Notes: a model not told the origin generated them from the sequence alone. Shown: positions 1 through 12,254, numbered from the stretch's first letter. The stretch is DNA of 64,000 nucleotides from Aspergillus flavus (GCF_009017415.1 NC_092405.1:310001-374000); one strand, 5' to 3'. A program made the numbers and translations.

Positions 1-1305
1 TTCTATCCTGTATACATTGGTGAAGTGATAGCATCAAGATACCAGGTGGTTTCAAAGCTTGGATATGGTACATCTTCGACCGTCTGGTTGTGCTGTGATC
101 TTCAGTAAGTATTCCGATGATACTATAACATGTTGCGGATTGTAATTGGCTTTACGGAGTAGAAGCAATGGTTTCGTGACACTCAAAGTTTGCACTCGGG
201 GACAACGCCCTGAACATGAAATATCTGTTTCGAAGCATCTGGAGAACTCTAATAACCACCCCGGGAAAAGTCTCACCCGTTTAGTTCTGGACTCCTTCGA
301 GATTACCGGTCCTTATGGAAAGCATGTTTGCTTGACTTATCAGCCACTTGGAATGAGCTTCACGGAATTCCGAAACTCGCTCCCTGACAATAAATTCTCA
401 AAGGATCTCACACAGACAAGTATCCAACTTGTGTTAATAGCACTAGCGTTTTTGCATGATAACCATGTTGTTCATACCGGTGAGTTCATCCTTATATATC
501 AACAAGTCCACAGTGAGAGACGCTCACAGAAAAGCTTAGATATTTCATCGAACAATATACTACAAGGGAATATGGATAGCGAAGTTCTCTGTCAAATTGA
601 AGAAGATGAATTAAAGCGACCAACTCCCAGGAAGGTTCTGAATGACCGTTACATATATCACTCTCGACCTATGCCTGTATGTGCTAGTTTGCCTGTTGTT
701 TCTGATCTTGGGGAGGCTCGGATTGGAAAACAAAAACATAGAGGCGATATTATGCCAGGGATATATCGGGCGCCAGAAGTAATTCTAGATATGGACTGGG
801 ATTGTAAGGTTGATATCTGGTCAACTGGAGCTATGGTAAGTTGTCTATTAGGTTTTCTCGGTAGATTCGGCATAAGACTGACAGATTACTTAGGTTTGGG
901 ACCTCGTGCAAGATAGCCACCTTTTTTTCGCGAAGAGGAACGGCCTTCTCGATGATGAGCAGCATCTAGCGGAGATGGTGTCACTTATGGGACCTCCGCC
1001 TCCGGAATTCCTGAGGAGAAGCCAGAAATGTCGCCAATTCTGGGATGAGCAAGGTATGTCTTCTTGTTTTAGCATTCTCCTACTTATATAACGTTGACTC
1101 CTGCGTCATAGGTAATTGGAAAGGCTCTATGCCCGTACCAGAACAGTCACTGGAAATAAGGGAGCGGCAGTTTTCAGGAGGAGATAAAGAGCTCTTTCTG
1201 AATTTCCTGCGGAGAATATTTCGTTGGTTACCTGAGGAGCGACCAACTGCGGAGGAGCTGGCGTATGATGACTTCTTAATGCAGCCCATCATATCGGATG
1301 CTTAG
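1..1305 (+). CDS. SRPK-type serine/threonine protein kinase, 5' end outside the window
   Basis: A protein kinase of the SR-protein kinase type, which phosphorylates Ser/Arg-rich substrates such as splicing factors. Five exons join in phase: <1-104, 163-479, 540-835, 894-1053 and 1112-1305, all with GT-AG introns of 58-60 nt. They encode the last 356 residues. The glycine-rich loop ([12 protein letters not shown]) is followed by the ATP-binding lysine in VTLKV, the catalytic loop [10 protein letters not shown] (spanning intron 2), the magnesium loop SDLGEA in place of DFG, and YRAPEVIL. The SRPK-style spacer between the catalytic loop and SDLGEA is about 50 residues long. The C-terminal part [12 protein letters not shown] is typical of the kinase end. 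The reading frame is open at base 1, so the start lies upstream. All catalytic residues are present, so it looks functional. Fungi have many accessory SRPK-like kinases, and the exact substrate cannot be told. Confidence 0.85.
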
Positions 1306-2021
1306 AAGGTGATGGGCTCTTCTTAAAGGTATGAATGCTATGAACTACTCCATTCCATTAAATACTCACATGCTCGTTCATTCCTTTTCTCCGTGTCCAT
1401 AATCCTCTTATACAGAGATGCGTAATAATTAGCTGTCATTGAATTTGTCTTCGTTTTTTGTCCTTGCATGCCGTCCAATTATCTGAGGTTTTCCGTATAT
1501 GTTTGTCGGGGGTGCGGGAGACACAGATCACGAGATCCGGTATTGTGAGCATGTCTATATATTCATCAGATAACATTTGTCCTATTCCCTGAAGAATATA
1601 CCGAATCTATTGGATAGTGCGGTCTTCCAGGAGAGGTAAATGAAATATCGCTCCACTATCCCGTGTTCTCCTATTGTTTCATGCCACTCACCGATTTAGA
1701 CCAACAATTTCCGAGCGATGTAAGTGCAGAGATAAGGGGTCAGTGAGCTTTCCATTTGGCCAATGCCATGCTGACTTTGAGTGAAGGTATGGGCTATCGT
1801 CAGTATGGTATCGAGTATAAGTGGAGGGAAGAGGAGTGTTATATGATTCGACTGACGTTCTAGAATCCAGCGGTGAGTTCGGCGAGGACTACGAGGACGA
1901 AGATACTGGTTTGCTTCCTACTACTGAGCGGGGAATGTTTTACGTTAGGGTGTATATTTGTAATAATGTGTAATGTCTAAAGACCGGGTTATGAAATTAT
2001 TAACCTGCCAGTTTTTATAGC
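1306..2021. other. Intergenic region between convergent kinase and DUF6604 genes
   Basis: No supported gene. It should hold the 3' UTRs of the two convergent neighbours. An acidic open stretch near 1842-1970 on the + strand has a stop just upstream and no start codon, and I do not call it. Confidence 0.5.
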
Positions 2022-4463
2022 TCAATCCTCGTCTTTGTACTCTATAACGATATTATGCGTCTCTAGCAAGCGACATGAAAAGTTCTCGTAAAATTTAATG
2101 TATCCTTCTATAACAAAAGCCGCATCAGCTAACAGCTTGCTGGTAGCTTGATTGGATTTTCGAGGCTTCAAGAGACTCCCGACTTGCCTGGTCTCTGTTG
2201 CTGATATGAAAATATAGCCCACGACGAACGGCAGCTGATTTTCGTGCTTAATATATTTGAATCTATATATGTTCTGCAGATTCTGGCGGTAACGCTCATT
2301 AATTATGCGTAGCAGTAACCAGTATATTCGATGGGAGGCAAGATAGGGAAAGCTAAGCTCCAAGGTTTCCCCTTGTAAAGCATTTTGGAGACGCTCTAAT
2401 AGTTCGATTGTATTTAGCTGCCGGTGTGTATCTCCTTCTCTTGAACATGAAGACGCTTGTTGTTTCCTGCCATTCCACCAGAGGGAAAGACCTTGCGTGC
2501 TCTCGGAAAGCCTATTTTTATTGTTAATCCATTCGGATTTGGACACAACCTTTTCAATATCCGCTTGTGTCCATTCTGTTTGACCAGAGCCGTCACAGTA
2601 GCGTGCCCTGAACGTCTGAGCAATGGGGGCGAGCTCTTGAAGGCCTCGGGGTCCACGCACTGATGCCTGTGGAGATATCCGGCGCTTGTTCTTCGCGTAT
2701 GCTGACACTGAGTAATCCATGCTTAGCTTAAAGCGTTTTAGATAGTTCTCCAGGGTCCGGGGTGGATCGCTAATAAATACACCATCCTGGAGGCCCATTA
2801 TGAGGTCTATGTTTAGCTATTCACCCTGGAGAAGCTTCTTTTGCCGCGCAGCATTGTAAAGATGATAGGTATACAAGAGTGAGTCCTATGCGTTCACGAA
2901 GGCGACACTGGCTTCTTCAAACTTGATTTTGATATGATATGTAATCAATCCACAAAAGAGAGGATACGAGCGCCAGAGTTTAAAGGGCTTTGAAAGTGGA
3001 CGGTTCAGCTTTTCCTTCGCTTTTATGAGGGGATCATACCTAACCCAATAATCGATAGTCTGTTGGATATTCTTGAACAGAAGGTCATTCGACGGCGGCC
3101 ATGTCTCTACGCGAAGGGACTTGTGACGTTTAAAATTGAGCTCGATTGAATTGGACACCTGACGGGCCGTGGTCTCTAAATCAGTGTATCCGCGAGTTAT
3201 ATCTTTCCGCAAGATATGATGAATATCGAGGTAGACCTGGGTGGCAAAAGTCAGGACAAGGGGGATTTTATTGGTCCTGAATGCTATATGTATGCCACGG
3301 GTGAGTTCGTCTTCGGCTACCATTTTTAGAACTCTCATACAGAGCAATGCGAACTCTCCGAGATGCTCTATCAGGATGATTTTGTCTTCCGTGAACTTTT
3401 CCCTGGCAGTCATTTTTGTCCAGTCGCTGGTAGAATCATATTGGCCGTAAAAGCACGGCTTGTACTGCGGGACATGTTGCGCATCTACCATCAGGACAAA
3501 CGACTGGAGGAGCTGGTAGACGGGCCAGAAGATACCAAAGAAGGCTTCCCACATGCGAAAATTCATATCATCCCCAGGATGTTCCCTGAAGGCTTGGTCT
3601 TCACCTTTCTCAGAGCACAGAGCCAAATACATAGCTGTCAACATCTGCTTGGGTCCACCAAACTGATCAAAAAGGAGCTTCGCATCATCCTCAAGACGCC
3701 GGGCAAGATCCAAGGCAGTATTGGTCATCAAGGAGGCCGCCACCAAGTCATACTGGCCCTTCCGATGACCTGCCCATGTTCGGTGGATCAGTGAGCGGAA
3801 CGTATGATAATCGTCGAGGAGAAGACTGAACGCGGTGAATGCTTCGTCGAGATCCTTCATTTGTTCTGCTTGATAGTTGGCTTCCGATCCCAATGACGAC
3901 GTGGGCACGGCCGTTGGAAGGTCTCGCATCTGCAAGAAATCCTTTGATGGTTCTTGTACTTCCAATCCCTCAAACCTATTAATCTTGATCTTCTTGCTGT
4001 CATCATCTCCAGCGCCCAAGGACTCCCGTGGAAATTGAGGCCGTAGGGTTTCACGAACATGTTCTAGGATTCCGATAAAATACGCATGGCTGTCCTCTGC
4101 ACTCTTACTTTTATGAGCAAGATAGTCGCCATGACGACGTCGTGTATGAATGGCTCGCTCCAGAGCTGTGACGAAACTGGAGGGGACATGGATTGGCGGG
4201 CGATGGTCATGGGCAATCCACTCAGCAAGACTGACAAAGTCTTTTATCGCAATCGTATATGTCGGCGTAGCTGGGCCTTTCTGGGACTTTGCCTGTTTCC
4301 TTGCTTTCCCCTTCAGCCTGCCGCTGGGTTTCTCCTTCCTGGTTTGTGTCAACTGATCCACCGCATAGCCGCACCTTTTGGCAGTAGATGCAAGCCATGA
4401 TGCCACTGCATTGGTGTCTTCCTTGTACTGCAGGTAGCTACTTGTCAGGAGCTCGGACAGCAT
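2022..4463 (-). CDS. DUF6604-family protein
   Basis: Two long minus-strand open frames (4463-2898 and 2816-2022) join in phase across an 81-nt intron (2897-2817; donor GTGAAC, acceptor AATAG) to give about 786 residues. The N-terminus (MLSELLTSSYLQYKEDTNAV, then SWLASTAKRCGY) matches the opening of fungal DUF6604 proteins, which are large, of unknown function and expanded in Aspergillus. A Lys/Arg-rich stretch around residues 40-65 could be a nuclear signal. I see no catalytic motif. Without the intron the first frame would stop at 2886 and the second would be an orphan, so a single spliced gene is the simplest reading. A stop mutation splitting the gene is the alternative. Confidence 0.75.
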
Positions 4464-5482
4464 GTTAGGCCTGATTGACTGCTAGGTCACAACAAACAAA
4501 GAGTAGAGCGCGGGGTAGGAGACTTCCGTGGACCCCACGTCTTTATAAGAACTGATGGAAAGGTTGTTGTTCTGGCTTGACAATGCAGAGATACGATTCA
4601 CTATAGACAAAGAAAATGTAGTTGGGAAACGAGTAAAATCTCTTAGGTAGGGCCTGTCCAGCTACTGACTTTGGTACTAAAGGCAGGGCTCGTACTACTT
4701 AGTAGAGTACCTAGAGTGCAAATATATCAGAAGTAGAATAAGTAGAATACTGAACACCCAAGATGTAGGGGATTGAGAATACTTGTCTTAACTGCTAAAT
4801 GACTCTATGGACAACTACGCCAAGCTAGATGCACGCACTACTGATGTTTTGCACAGTATCGTTTTGCAAGACTCTGTGGCCTTTTCATGGCGTAAACCTA
4901 GCGTTACTACTTTATCGTGATTTGATTTAGGTAAGAAAGATTCTACTGTTAACTGATATCTGGAAAGGAAAGGAGAGAAACATCATTCAGCTAATAACGC
5001 CCAGTAAACTAATACTCTGGGTATGCTTATCTTCGGATTTAAGCGGGTCCGAATCCCTTAGGCATGGCAGCTAAGCCCTGGCTCATATACTAACGGCACC
5101 TCTGGGTGTGAAGCGAGTTTCAACACCCAGTTCGGACGGATCAGCTCGACTTATTATCCAATAAGTGTTGTAGCTAATATGATATTGCATTGCGTAATTT
5201 ATCTCCAAATTACTCCCGTCTCATCTTTTCCTTGTCTCGTATTCAAGGAGATGTCTCATTCGCTAGTAGCACAAACCGAGGGGCATGTACGCCATGAGAT
5301 TTCTTAAACATGACAGAAAGTGAATTAGAAGCCATCGCTCAAGAGCCTATAAAGGACAGGGTCTTCCCGGACTCAACGATATCATCTTTGCCATCAACAA
5401 CCCTCTGTGCAGCTTCCTACTACTACTATACTCAAATCTCTCCCTACCCAGCATTCTCGCTCTTGAATTCGCTCTCTTCAGA
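4464..5482. other. Intergenic region, divergent promoters of DUF6604 and SDR genes
   Basis: About 1 kb with no supported gene. Its left end is the DUF6604 promoter and its right end the SDR 5' region, which is pyrimidine-rich around 5400-5475. An ORF at 5310-5726 overlaps the SDR start in another frame and is rejected. Confidence 0.5.
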
Positions 5483-6419
5483 ATGGCAAACGCAATCGAG
5501 TACGCCACTCCTATCTCCTTCACTAAGACCTGGCATACCGAGCCCTATCCGTTCATCTCCCCATCTCGACCTGAATTATCCACCGAGGGTAAGAACGTGG
5601 TCGTCCTCGGTGGCAGCGCAGGTATCGGCAATGCCATATCCGTTGCCTTTGCCCAGGCAGGACCTAAGTCGATCACAATCGTGGGACGACGCCTGGAGAA
5701 GCTCCAGGAGGCCGCGGAAAAGGTGACTGCTGCAGTGTCGGACAGCGCCACTCAGGTGCTAGTCGAATCTGCGAATCTACAAGACCGTGCTCAGGTAGAC
5801 CGCGCATACCAGTCCGTCGTGGATAAAGTGGGCAAGATAGATATTCTGGTGATCAATGCCGTGTTGCTCCCCGCGCCCGGAGGCCTCACGAACTACAAGC
5901 CTGAAGAGCTTGTTCGTGCAATTGAGGGCAATCTCTTGATAGTCATGAATGCGTTCCAGGCCTTCTTGCCCATCGCAGGACCTGAACCAGTCGTGCTCCA
6001 CACGTCCACCTGTCTGGCCAACATTGCTCCTACCCCGGGCCTTGCTGGCTACAGCATCAGTAAGGCCACGTGTCTCAAGGCGATAGACTATTTCGCCATG
6101 GAGAACCCGCATGTGCATGTGGTCAGCATTCAGCCCGGCTGGGTGGCAACCGCCTCGAATGGATATCAGGAGGAAGCTCCTGACAAAGGTAAGAATTATC
6201 TTGCGAGCCTGGTATGGCTTCTTGTTTATTGCAGAATGCTAACGACAGATAGCTGAGCTTCCGGGCCAGTTTTATGTCTGGCTGGCATCTTCCGAGGCCA
6301 AGTTCTTGAAAGGAAAGTTTGTTTGGGCCAACTGGGATGCGCAGGAGTTACTGGAGAGAGCGAGCGAGATTCAATCAACCAAGCTGCTGAACTGGGTCGT
6401 GGACGGCATTCCCATGTAA
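5483..6419 (+). CDS. Short-chain dehydrogenase/reductase
   Basis: NAD(P)-dependent oxidoreductase of the classical SDR type, 290 aa. Exons are 5483-6188 and 6253-6419, with a 64-nt intron in phase. The Rossmann glycine motif GGSAGIG sits near residues 43-49, with V-G-R-R at the end of the second strand suggesting NADP preference. The NNAG position reads INAV. The catalytic Ser lies in HTSTCLA and the Tyr/Lys pair in GYSISKA, followed by QPGWVAT. The N-terminal 30 residues before the Rossmann fold are longer than in minimal SDRs. A Zn2Cys6 regulator follows on the same strand, and the pair could be co-regulated. The substrate is unknown. Many such SDRs belong to secondary metabolism or xenobiotic reduction, but no synthase gene is adjacent. 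Confidence 0.85.
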
Positions 6420-6996
6420 TGGTTATAGGAGGATGGATACTTGTAAGCAGCTGTAGTCGTGTGTTTTTCAATCCGATTTCTGTTTATCGAATGTTCGTGG
6501 TGTCTATCCTAGTTAAAGTAAACGTGATTGTGAGCTACTTTCTTGACACATCGGAACTTGGGAACCATGCTACATATATAGACGGGCTGTTCTCGGCATT
6601 CAGCTGAGAATAAGTCCGTTTGCTCTCAAATATGAATAGCTAACCAACGATAGATTGGGCGTCGGACAGGCAACATTCTTGCTACCACAACAGGTTTTGA
6701 TAGTTCTTAGAATCTCAACCATATATGCGGGGCGCTATGCACCAGGAAAATCCAGTGGGGCGTCATTTAGCGTAGAATTAAATGACTTAAATCCTTCGAC
6801 TAAGAGAGCCAAAAGCTATACGAGCGAGGGTTAGCGCCATATCTGCCCAGGTCATCGTCAGCACTAACCGTGATTCGTATTTCGTTCCCGAAACTCCGGA
6901 GGATGACGTTTGAGATGCCGACAACTTCGCTTGATCGATCCCAGCACGTCTCGCCCACGTTCACAACCTCAACAGCGTACAGAGATATCGCAAGCC
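6420..6996. other. Intergenic region between SDR and Zn2Cys6 gene
   Basis: No supported gene. It contains the SDR 3' UTR and the regulator promoter and 5' leader. Upstream in-frame open sequence (6910-6996) lacks a convincing start, so the regulator is started at 6997. Confidence 0.5.
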
Positions 6997-8342
6997 ATGG
7001 CTGTGAAATCTGGAAAGCAGAAGGAAGTCGCGATACCCAGGCTCAGGATTCGCAAAGCCCACCGGAAATCCCGGCAGGGCTGTCGGAACTGCAAACTACG
7101 CCGAGTAAAGGTAGGTAGCTTCTACTCGTCTTGATCGCCCATTCATCTTATATATCTCGATTTACCAGTGTGATGAGGTACAGCCCTCATGTCAGCGATG
7201 TACTGCCTACGGTGTCCTATGCAACTATGGCTCCGACGCTCCCGACTTACAAATGGCCCGCGAGATGGAAGATCCGGCGGTGATCAGCGCTGATACTACG
7301 ACCACGCTAGAGTTAACCAGAGAAGACAAAGACTATCTAATCTCTTTCGAGAAATCGGGGACCCTTGTTACAATTGCCACTGTCCGTCACAAGGAGGTCT
7401 TGCAGTTAGCGTGTCTCGTAAGTGGATACCAATAGCCAGGGCCCGGGATGATCAAACAACGAATGACTGAGTGCTTAACCCTTGTAGAATCCCTATCTCA
7501 TGCATGTAGTCTTGGCCATTTCCGCTATGCATAATCGCCACCGGGGCACGCCGAGTCCAAGAGGCCCCAGCTCATTTGAGAGCTACCACATCTCCCAATG
7601 CGCGGCTCTACTGAGTCGGAAACTATCGCAACCTTTACGAGCAGAGGACCGTGACCCACTCTGGATGACGTCGACTTTACTAGGCATAATCTCCACCTCG
7701 AGTATCTCCTCTTTAACACCGGAAGAGGCCTGGCCGATGAAATCGTCCGACACATCCGACCTGGAATGGCTGCGCATGGCTGAGGGAAAAATGGCGGTCT
7801 GGAGGCTCGCTGATCCCCTACGTCCGAATAGCCTCTTCCGCGACATGGCTGAAGAATACACGCAGATGTATGACGGCCCCTTTTGCATAGGCACGGATCG
7901 AGTGCCGCCGGCGCTAGCGCGACTCTGCTGTATAACTCCGTCATCATCCCCGGACACTAATCCGTACTTCACGGCTGTGCATACAATCGCCCCCCTGCTA
8001 CATAGGTCTCCTGGTCAGCTGTCAAGGGCAAATATTCTGTCATTTACGAGCCGTATAGAACGCACGTTCAAGTCACTGTTGCAAGCAAGAGACCCTGTGG
8101 CACTGTTGCTTTTATCCTTGTGGTATGTGAAAGCTGGAGATGTAGTATGGTGGCTTCGACTTCGGGCAAGAGTTGAATGCCAGTCGATCTGTATGTATCT
8201 TCGACGGTACCATGCGGATCGGTGGGACATCCTAGATCTGCTGCCCTGTGGATCGGAGCAGAGTGCAGGAGTACATGGCCTCTATATCTCGTTTCAGCCC
8301 AACTCCTTATGTTTTCTTTCCAGTATGCCAACGCCTTTATAA
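6997..8342 (+). CDS. Zn2Cys6 transcription factor, Upc2-like layout
   Basis: Fungal binuclear zinc-cluster regulator, about 405 aa. Exons are 6997-7110, 7169-7417 and 7488-8342, all in phase. The cluster is perfect, C-x2-C-x6-C-x6-C-x2-C-x6-C, beginning HRKSRQGCRNCKLRRVK and completed across intron 1. The short N-terminus, the immediate HRKSR..GCRNCK motif and the C-terminal alpha-helical region (NPYLMHVVLAISAMH, and further on LLLLSLWYVKAGD) fit the Fungal_trans_2 / sterol-regulator-like family rather than the Gal4/xylanolytic type. The extreme C-terminus after about residue 380 does not look like family members, so a further intron near 8250 may exist. It follows the SDR on the same strand and is a candidate regulator of it, though this is inference from position only. 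Confidence 0.8.
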
Positions 8343-8891
8343 GCGTCGCTTTTGATGTATCACAGGGATGGAACACAGAGATCATACATTGTTACTCCAT
8401 CATATATCAATCATGTTATGTCATTGCTTTGTTCACTAAATCTCTAATTATCTCTGTACTTGTGAACCTGGACTTGCAGCCCAGTTGTTACACTAGACCG
8501 ATGCGGACAATCCTCCCTACAGTGCAAACATGAGTCTCTTTTTATCTACTTTGTTATTGGATTCGGAGAACAGAAACCCAAATTCGCTGCATATTGCGTG
8601 GGTCGCGCTTCCTGTTAGCTCTTGAGCCACAGAGCTGAAAGATGCATAATTAGCGCAGAAGTACGGCAATCCCCCCGCAGTTATCAACCAATAGACCCAA
8701 TAGACTATGTCGATCATGCTTCAGACCCAATGTGAGGTATGATATGTCCTTGTCTATGCCAGAAAGTGATTAACATAACTGGAACTGACCATGTGATGAT
8801 GCCCGTCTATATAACTGATGGAAACCCCCAAACTGAATACTTATCTTAACTTCGAGAATAGATATCCCGTTTAAACAAAAGTTAACACATC
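8343..8891. other. Intergenic region and promoter of the knottin-like gene
   Basis: No gene seen. Its right end is the promoter of the small secreted protein, including a TATATAA box at 8808-8814. Confidence 0.5.
8808..8814 (+). promoter_or_regulatory. TATA box of the knottin-like gene
   Basis: TATATAA lies 78 nt upstream of the ATG at 8892. This is a typical spacing for a TATA element in highly regulated fungal genes, and a short A-rich leader follows. Assigned by motif and position only. Confidence 0.4.
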
Positions 8892-9157
8892 ATGAACATC
8901 CTAAACACCCTCTTTGTTCTAGCTGTTGCTTCAATAGCTACCGCCAATCCAATGGCTAACCCAGGCAACAATCTCGAAACGCGCGGCTGTGCCACTGTTC
9001 TTAAGTCATGCGAGCAACACAGCGACTGCTGCACTGGACCCTCGTGCGTCTTATACTCAGTAAGCCTTGGATTGATTCTGATGCGATGAGAACTAGACAT
9101 GAGGTCTTTCTTTAGGATTTATGGCTTCCTAATAAGTACTCTTTGCAGTGCGTTTGA
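8892..9157 (+). CDS. Small secreted cysteine-rich protein, knottin-like
   Basis: A 69-residue precursor made of exons 8892-9059 and 9116-9157, with a 56-nt intron (GTAAGC...TTTAG) in phase. Residues 1-19 (MNILNTLFVLAVASIATAN) are a clear signal peptide. A short propeptide-like stretch ending LETR follows, then a mature region with exactly six cysteines in the order C-x6-C-x5-C-C-x4-C-x15-C. That order, with the central CC pair, is that of inhibitor cystine-knot peptides. The sixth cysteine lies in exon 2, so the unspliced frame lacks it, and this supports the intron. The role is unknown. Fungal proteins of this kind include candidate effectors, inhibitors and antimicrobial peptides. The disulfide pattern is inferred from cysteine spacing alone. 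Confidence 0.7.
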
Positions 9158-9425
9158 GAGACTGTGTGAGCTGTAGATACGATCGATGCCAGAATATGAA
9201 GATATATGCACAGACATACTTGAGAGAAGAAGGAAAGATGCGGCAGAGCGTTCGAGTGACAGACACGCAGGAGGCTTATTCTACCTTGCAAGTGAAAGCT
9301 TAAATCATCAAAATCAGATTGCATTTCATGTAGACAACAATACTGCCCTGGTCCGTCTTAACTACTGCCGCATACTTTATTGTGAAAACCAGACCATACC
9401 CATATTCATTCTCAAACCCAACACA
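9158..9425. other. Short intergenic region between convergent genes
   Basis: 3' regions of the convergent knottin-like and MYND genes. Small ORFs here are shadows. Confidence 0.5.
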
Positions 9426-11356
9426 TTAAACCACACGATGCCACTCAACATACCTTTCGCAACCAGTATGCCCAGACCAAAATGCCATTTCAAACTCATG
9501 CTGTGTCGGATTCCCTCCCAACCGCATGGGCCATTTCGCAACAATGCTATTCTCAGTCTTCATCTCCAGACCAAGGGGACGGCCCATATCTCTAAACCGC
9601 GCGTTTTCAACGAGCCTCTCAAAGAGAGTATCATTATCCGTAAATAAATCCATAGCATTCATCTGGTTCAGAAATTCGGCATTATATTTATTTGTAGGAT
9701 CTCCCTGTCTGGGTCTCATTGGCAGAAAACGCTGTAGTGTTTCCATGGCACGAAACATACAGGCGACCTGATCTTTGGGTGTAGACATCTCTCTCGTAGC
9801 GTTGAGGAATAGCATGATAAGTGTGGCTTTTGGGTTTTCCTTCTTGCTTTTGAGAAGGGGTCCGAATAAGGCAAGGGTTTTTGGTGGTCCTAGGTATCCG
9901 AGGTCGGCGATGTTGGCAAGCTGGGAAATGTTAGTCTAGAATTGATGATTAATTGGTAATAGGATAGGGGATATCTAACCTCGATTCTGTCATAGAATGT
10001 TTCTTTGTCCCTCAATGTGGCTAATGTATCTGGCAAATCCATTGCATCTTTCTTGAAAAGCGATACGTTAAGGTTTAGGGTATGTAGCCGTTTACAAAAC
10101 GTCTCTAGCTCACGCTTGACATGGACATATAGCTGACCGTATAGATCATGTTTCGCACCGTAAGAAGGTTGCAAGACTTCGGTGAGTGTCCACCCTTGGA
10201 GAGGGTCTGCCGAATCCGGCATTGGCCATGGATGTTCGGTATGGAACAACGTGCTTGCTTTCATTAGCGACAGAATGTTCGCTATTCAAAGGTAAATACG
10301 TTGGTACTTACGGATTAGGTACCCTAAAGGTTTCGCGGGATGCCCCCAATGGAAGTAATATCCCATCGCTCCGGAACTTCAACATGGAAAGACGCCAGGA
10401 AGGATGCATCGCAAACAAAGCTCTGTCTCGATAATCCCGGCGACTATGGGCAAGTGTGCCCGACTTATGCAAAGCAGCGGCTTTATCATAGGACATACCA
10501 AGTATATCTGGAAGGTAGGACAGAATCCTATTCCACTCTTTTCTGCTGAGCGTCGCGGCTAGGGTACTACTCCCACATGACCATGTTTTCTGTAGAACAC
10601 CTGAAATCTGCACTGGGCTTACTTCCAATAATTCCCTTATGGTCGGACAAACCGCGTTCCGGATCGACTGGAGAAGGGGCTCTGGCAAAAAGGCTGAGTA
10701 CCATAGATGTATGATTGCTTCGCTGGCAATATCTGGGGGTAGATGGAATGCCACCAGGAGGAATATGAGGTTTCGCGCTACAACCGTCTCATCACGGTCA
10801 TTGATATCAACATGGATGCGTCCGCAGTACCTCTCTGGAAGAGATGCAATGGTCTTGACTAGATTCCTCAAGTCTCCAGAGGCTTTATTACGTTAGTAAT
10901 ACGAACGTCCACTGGATTCCTTAGCCCGCATACCTGCCAGAAGAAGGGAGAGATCCTGAGAATAGTCCTCGCCCTCATTATCCTTCAGTTGCAGTAGATC
11001 TAAAGCCGGGATGTTGCCCCACAAATATTTGCTTCCTCCATGCATGGAAACAGGGGTGTGCTCTTCATCCGTGCTGTCTATGAAGTGTGGCACACGGTTC
11101 TCGACTTCCCATGCCGGACGCCAGTCGGGCTTTCGAATGCGACTTTTACAGTCAAATTTGTGGACCGGCCAGTGAGCGGCCTGACAATCCTTGCTGCAGT
11201 ACTTTTATCTCTTGTGAGTCTTTCCATGGAAAAGACTGTTGAATGTGGGCTACTTACCATTACTAGGTGGCAGCCTTTACAGGCCTTGGTGCCAGGTCTG
11301 AGGCAGGCGATACCGTTTTCTTTCTGTCCCCAGTTTCCGCACTGAAAAGGATCCAT
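9426..11356 (-). CDS. MYND-type zinc-finger protein with DUF4470-like region
   Basis: Five exons join in phase: 11356-11258, 11201-10934, 10882-10312, 10253-9980 and 9920-9426. They give 568 aa. The N-terminus MDPFQCGNWGQKE begins a MYND finger completed across intron 1: CKGCHLVMYC, then C..HW..H...C (SKDCQAAHWPVHKFDC). The second cysteine of the usual first CxxC pair is replaced (C-G-N-W). LWGNIPALDLLQLKDNEGED, soon after the finger, marks the DUF4470-like region seen in a large fungal MYND family. NLVKTIASLP and a long helical C-terminal half follow. MYND fingers bind proline-rich partners, and the role of this family is unknown. The model is intact with no stops or shifts. Convergent with the knottin-like gene, 268 nt apart. 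Confidence 0.85.
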
Positions 11357-12107
11357 TATGTCACTAAAAGCACGGAAGCTCCGTAATGTAGGTATCTCTT
11401 AAAGCTTTGGTTAGCGGAAAGTCTAACTAGCATCTCTGAGTATGTTTGTGTGCAGAAATACAGTAGATAAGAGAGCAGTATAAGAAACGTTGAGTCGAAG
11501 TCCTCGAATTGCTAGTTTAGTCATTTAATATGACATATCCTATAGGGATGAGGGGTAATCATCGTTGTGCCCAGAGCCACTCTGTCACACTATTGGTGAC
11601 TCGGTTGCTTTGGCTACGACAAGGCTCGCGGCTACACAGTTCCTGGCGCAGCAACATGCATACAAGCTGCATTGGATGGCCCTCCCCCCTCACTTGGCGT
11701 TATACTTGCTCACAAATTTCCTATAGGTTTCTAAATTAGAACATACGCAAGGCTAAAGATGGGGCAATAAGTGTACTACTAGCCAGCCACTCCTTGTTGA
11801 ACTGACTATTCTTTCTCCGCATCATTGAGCGACCAATACCAATCATATCCTATGGTCAGACCTCTTCGTGTAAAGATCCTACCTTCTCCCTACTCCATAC
11901 TAAATGAAAATAAGCCGCTAAGCAGATCGCATATTCCACCAAAGAGAAGATACACCGTAACACGTGACCGTGCCCTAGGCTGCCATTTGACCCGCCTCAG
12001 GCATGCGATGCGGGGTCGTTGCCTGATTGGCGCTGCCATATTTCATCAAATCCGCAATGTGTACCGTATATATCTAAATTCCAAACATTCACCAAGTACT
12101 CCTGCCA
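11357..12107. other. Intergenic region upstream of MYND gene
   Basis: Promoter of the MYND gene on the left, upstream sequence of the truncated F-box fragment on the right. No intact gene is supported. Confidence 0.5.
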
Positions 12108-12196
12108 TGGACAGACTTCCTCCCGAAATCTTACTGAGAATATTTAACTATCTACAGCCTAAGCTCGCTCAACTCCCCCAAGGGAACTGTGAGTGA
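12108..12196 (+). pseudogene. Truncated F-box gene, 5' fragment
   Basis: ATG followed by MDRLPPEILLRIFNYLQPKL, an excellent first half of an F-box, the Skp1-binding motif of SCF ubiquitin ligase adaptors. The frame then runs into unrelated sequence and stops at 12196, 29 residues after the ATG. No continuation of an F-box protein follows. Within about 60 bp an NRPS-like gene fragment begins in the opposite orientation. I read it as the head of a gene cut off by a rearrangement. A short intron leading to another exon cannot be excluded but none is visible, since the next 450 bp are occupied by the other fragment. Confidence 0.55.
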
Positions 12197-12254
12197 TCCG
12201 ATTGTGGTCGGATTTAGACTCACGGGAAGGAACCACAGCACGGTGGTGTGTCAA

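Noticed and set aside
1842..1972. Acidic open stretch on the + strand after the kinase gene
   Set aside because: No start codon and an in-frame stop just upstream; no splice acceptor that would link it to the kinase.
5010..5170. Possible 5S rRNA-like segment upstream of the SDR
   Set aside because: It does not match the conserved fungal 5S sequence at its start, loop or end.
5310..5726. ORF of 138 aa overlapping the SDR start
   Set aside because: It overlaps the well-supported SDR in another frame and has low-complexity Ser/Pro/Tyr composition.
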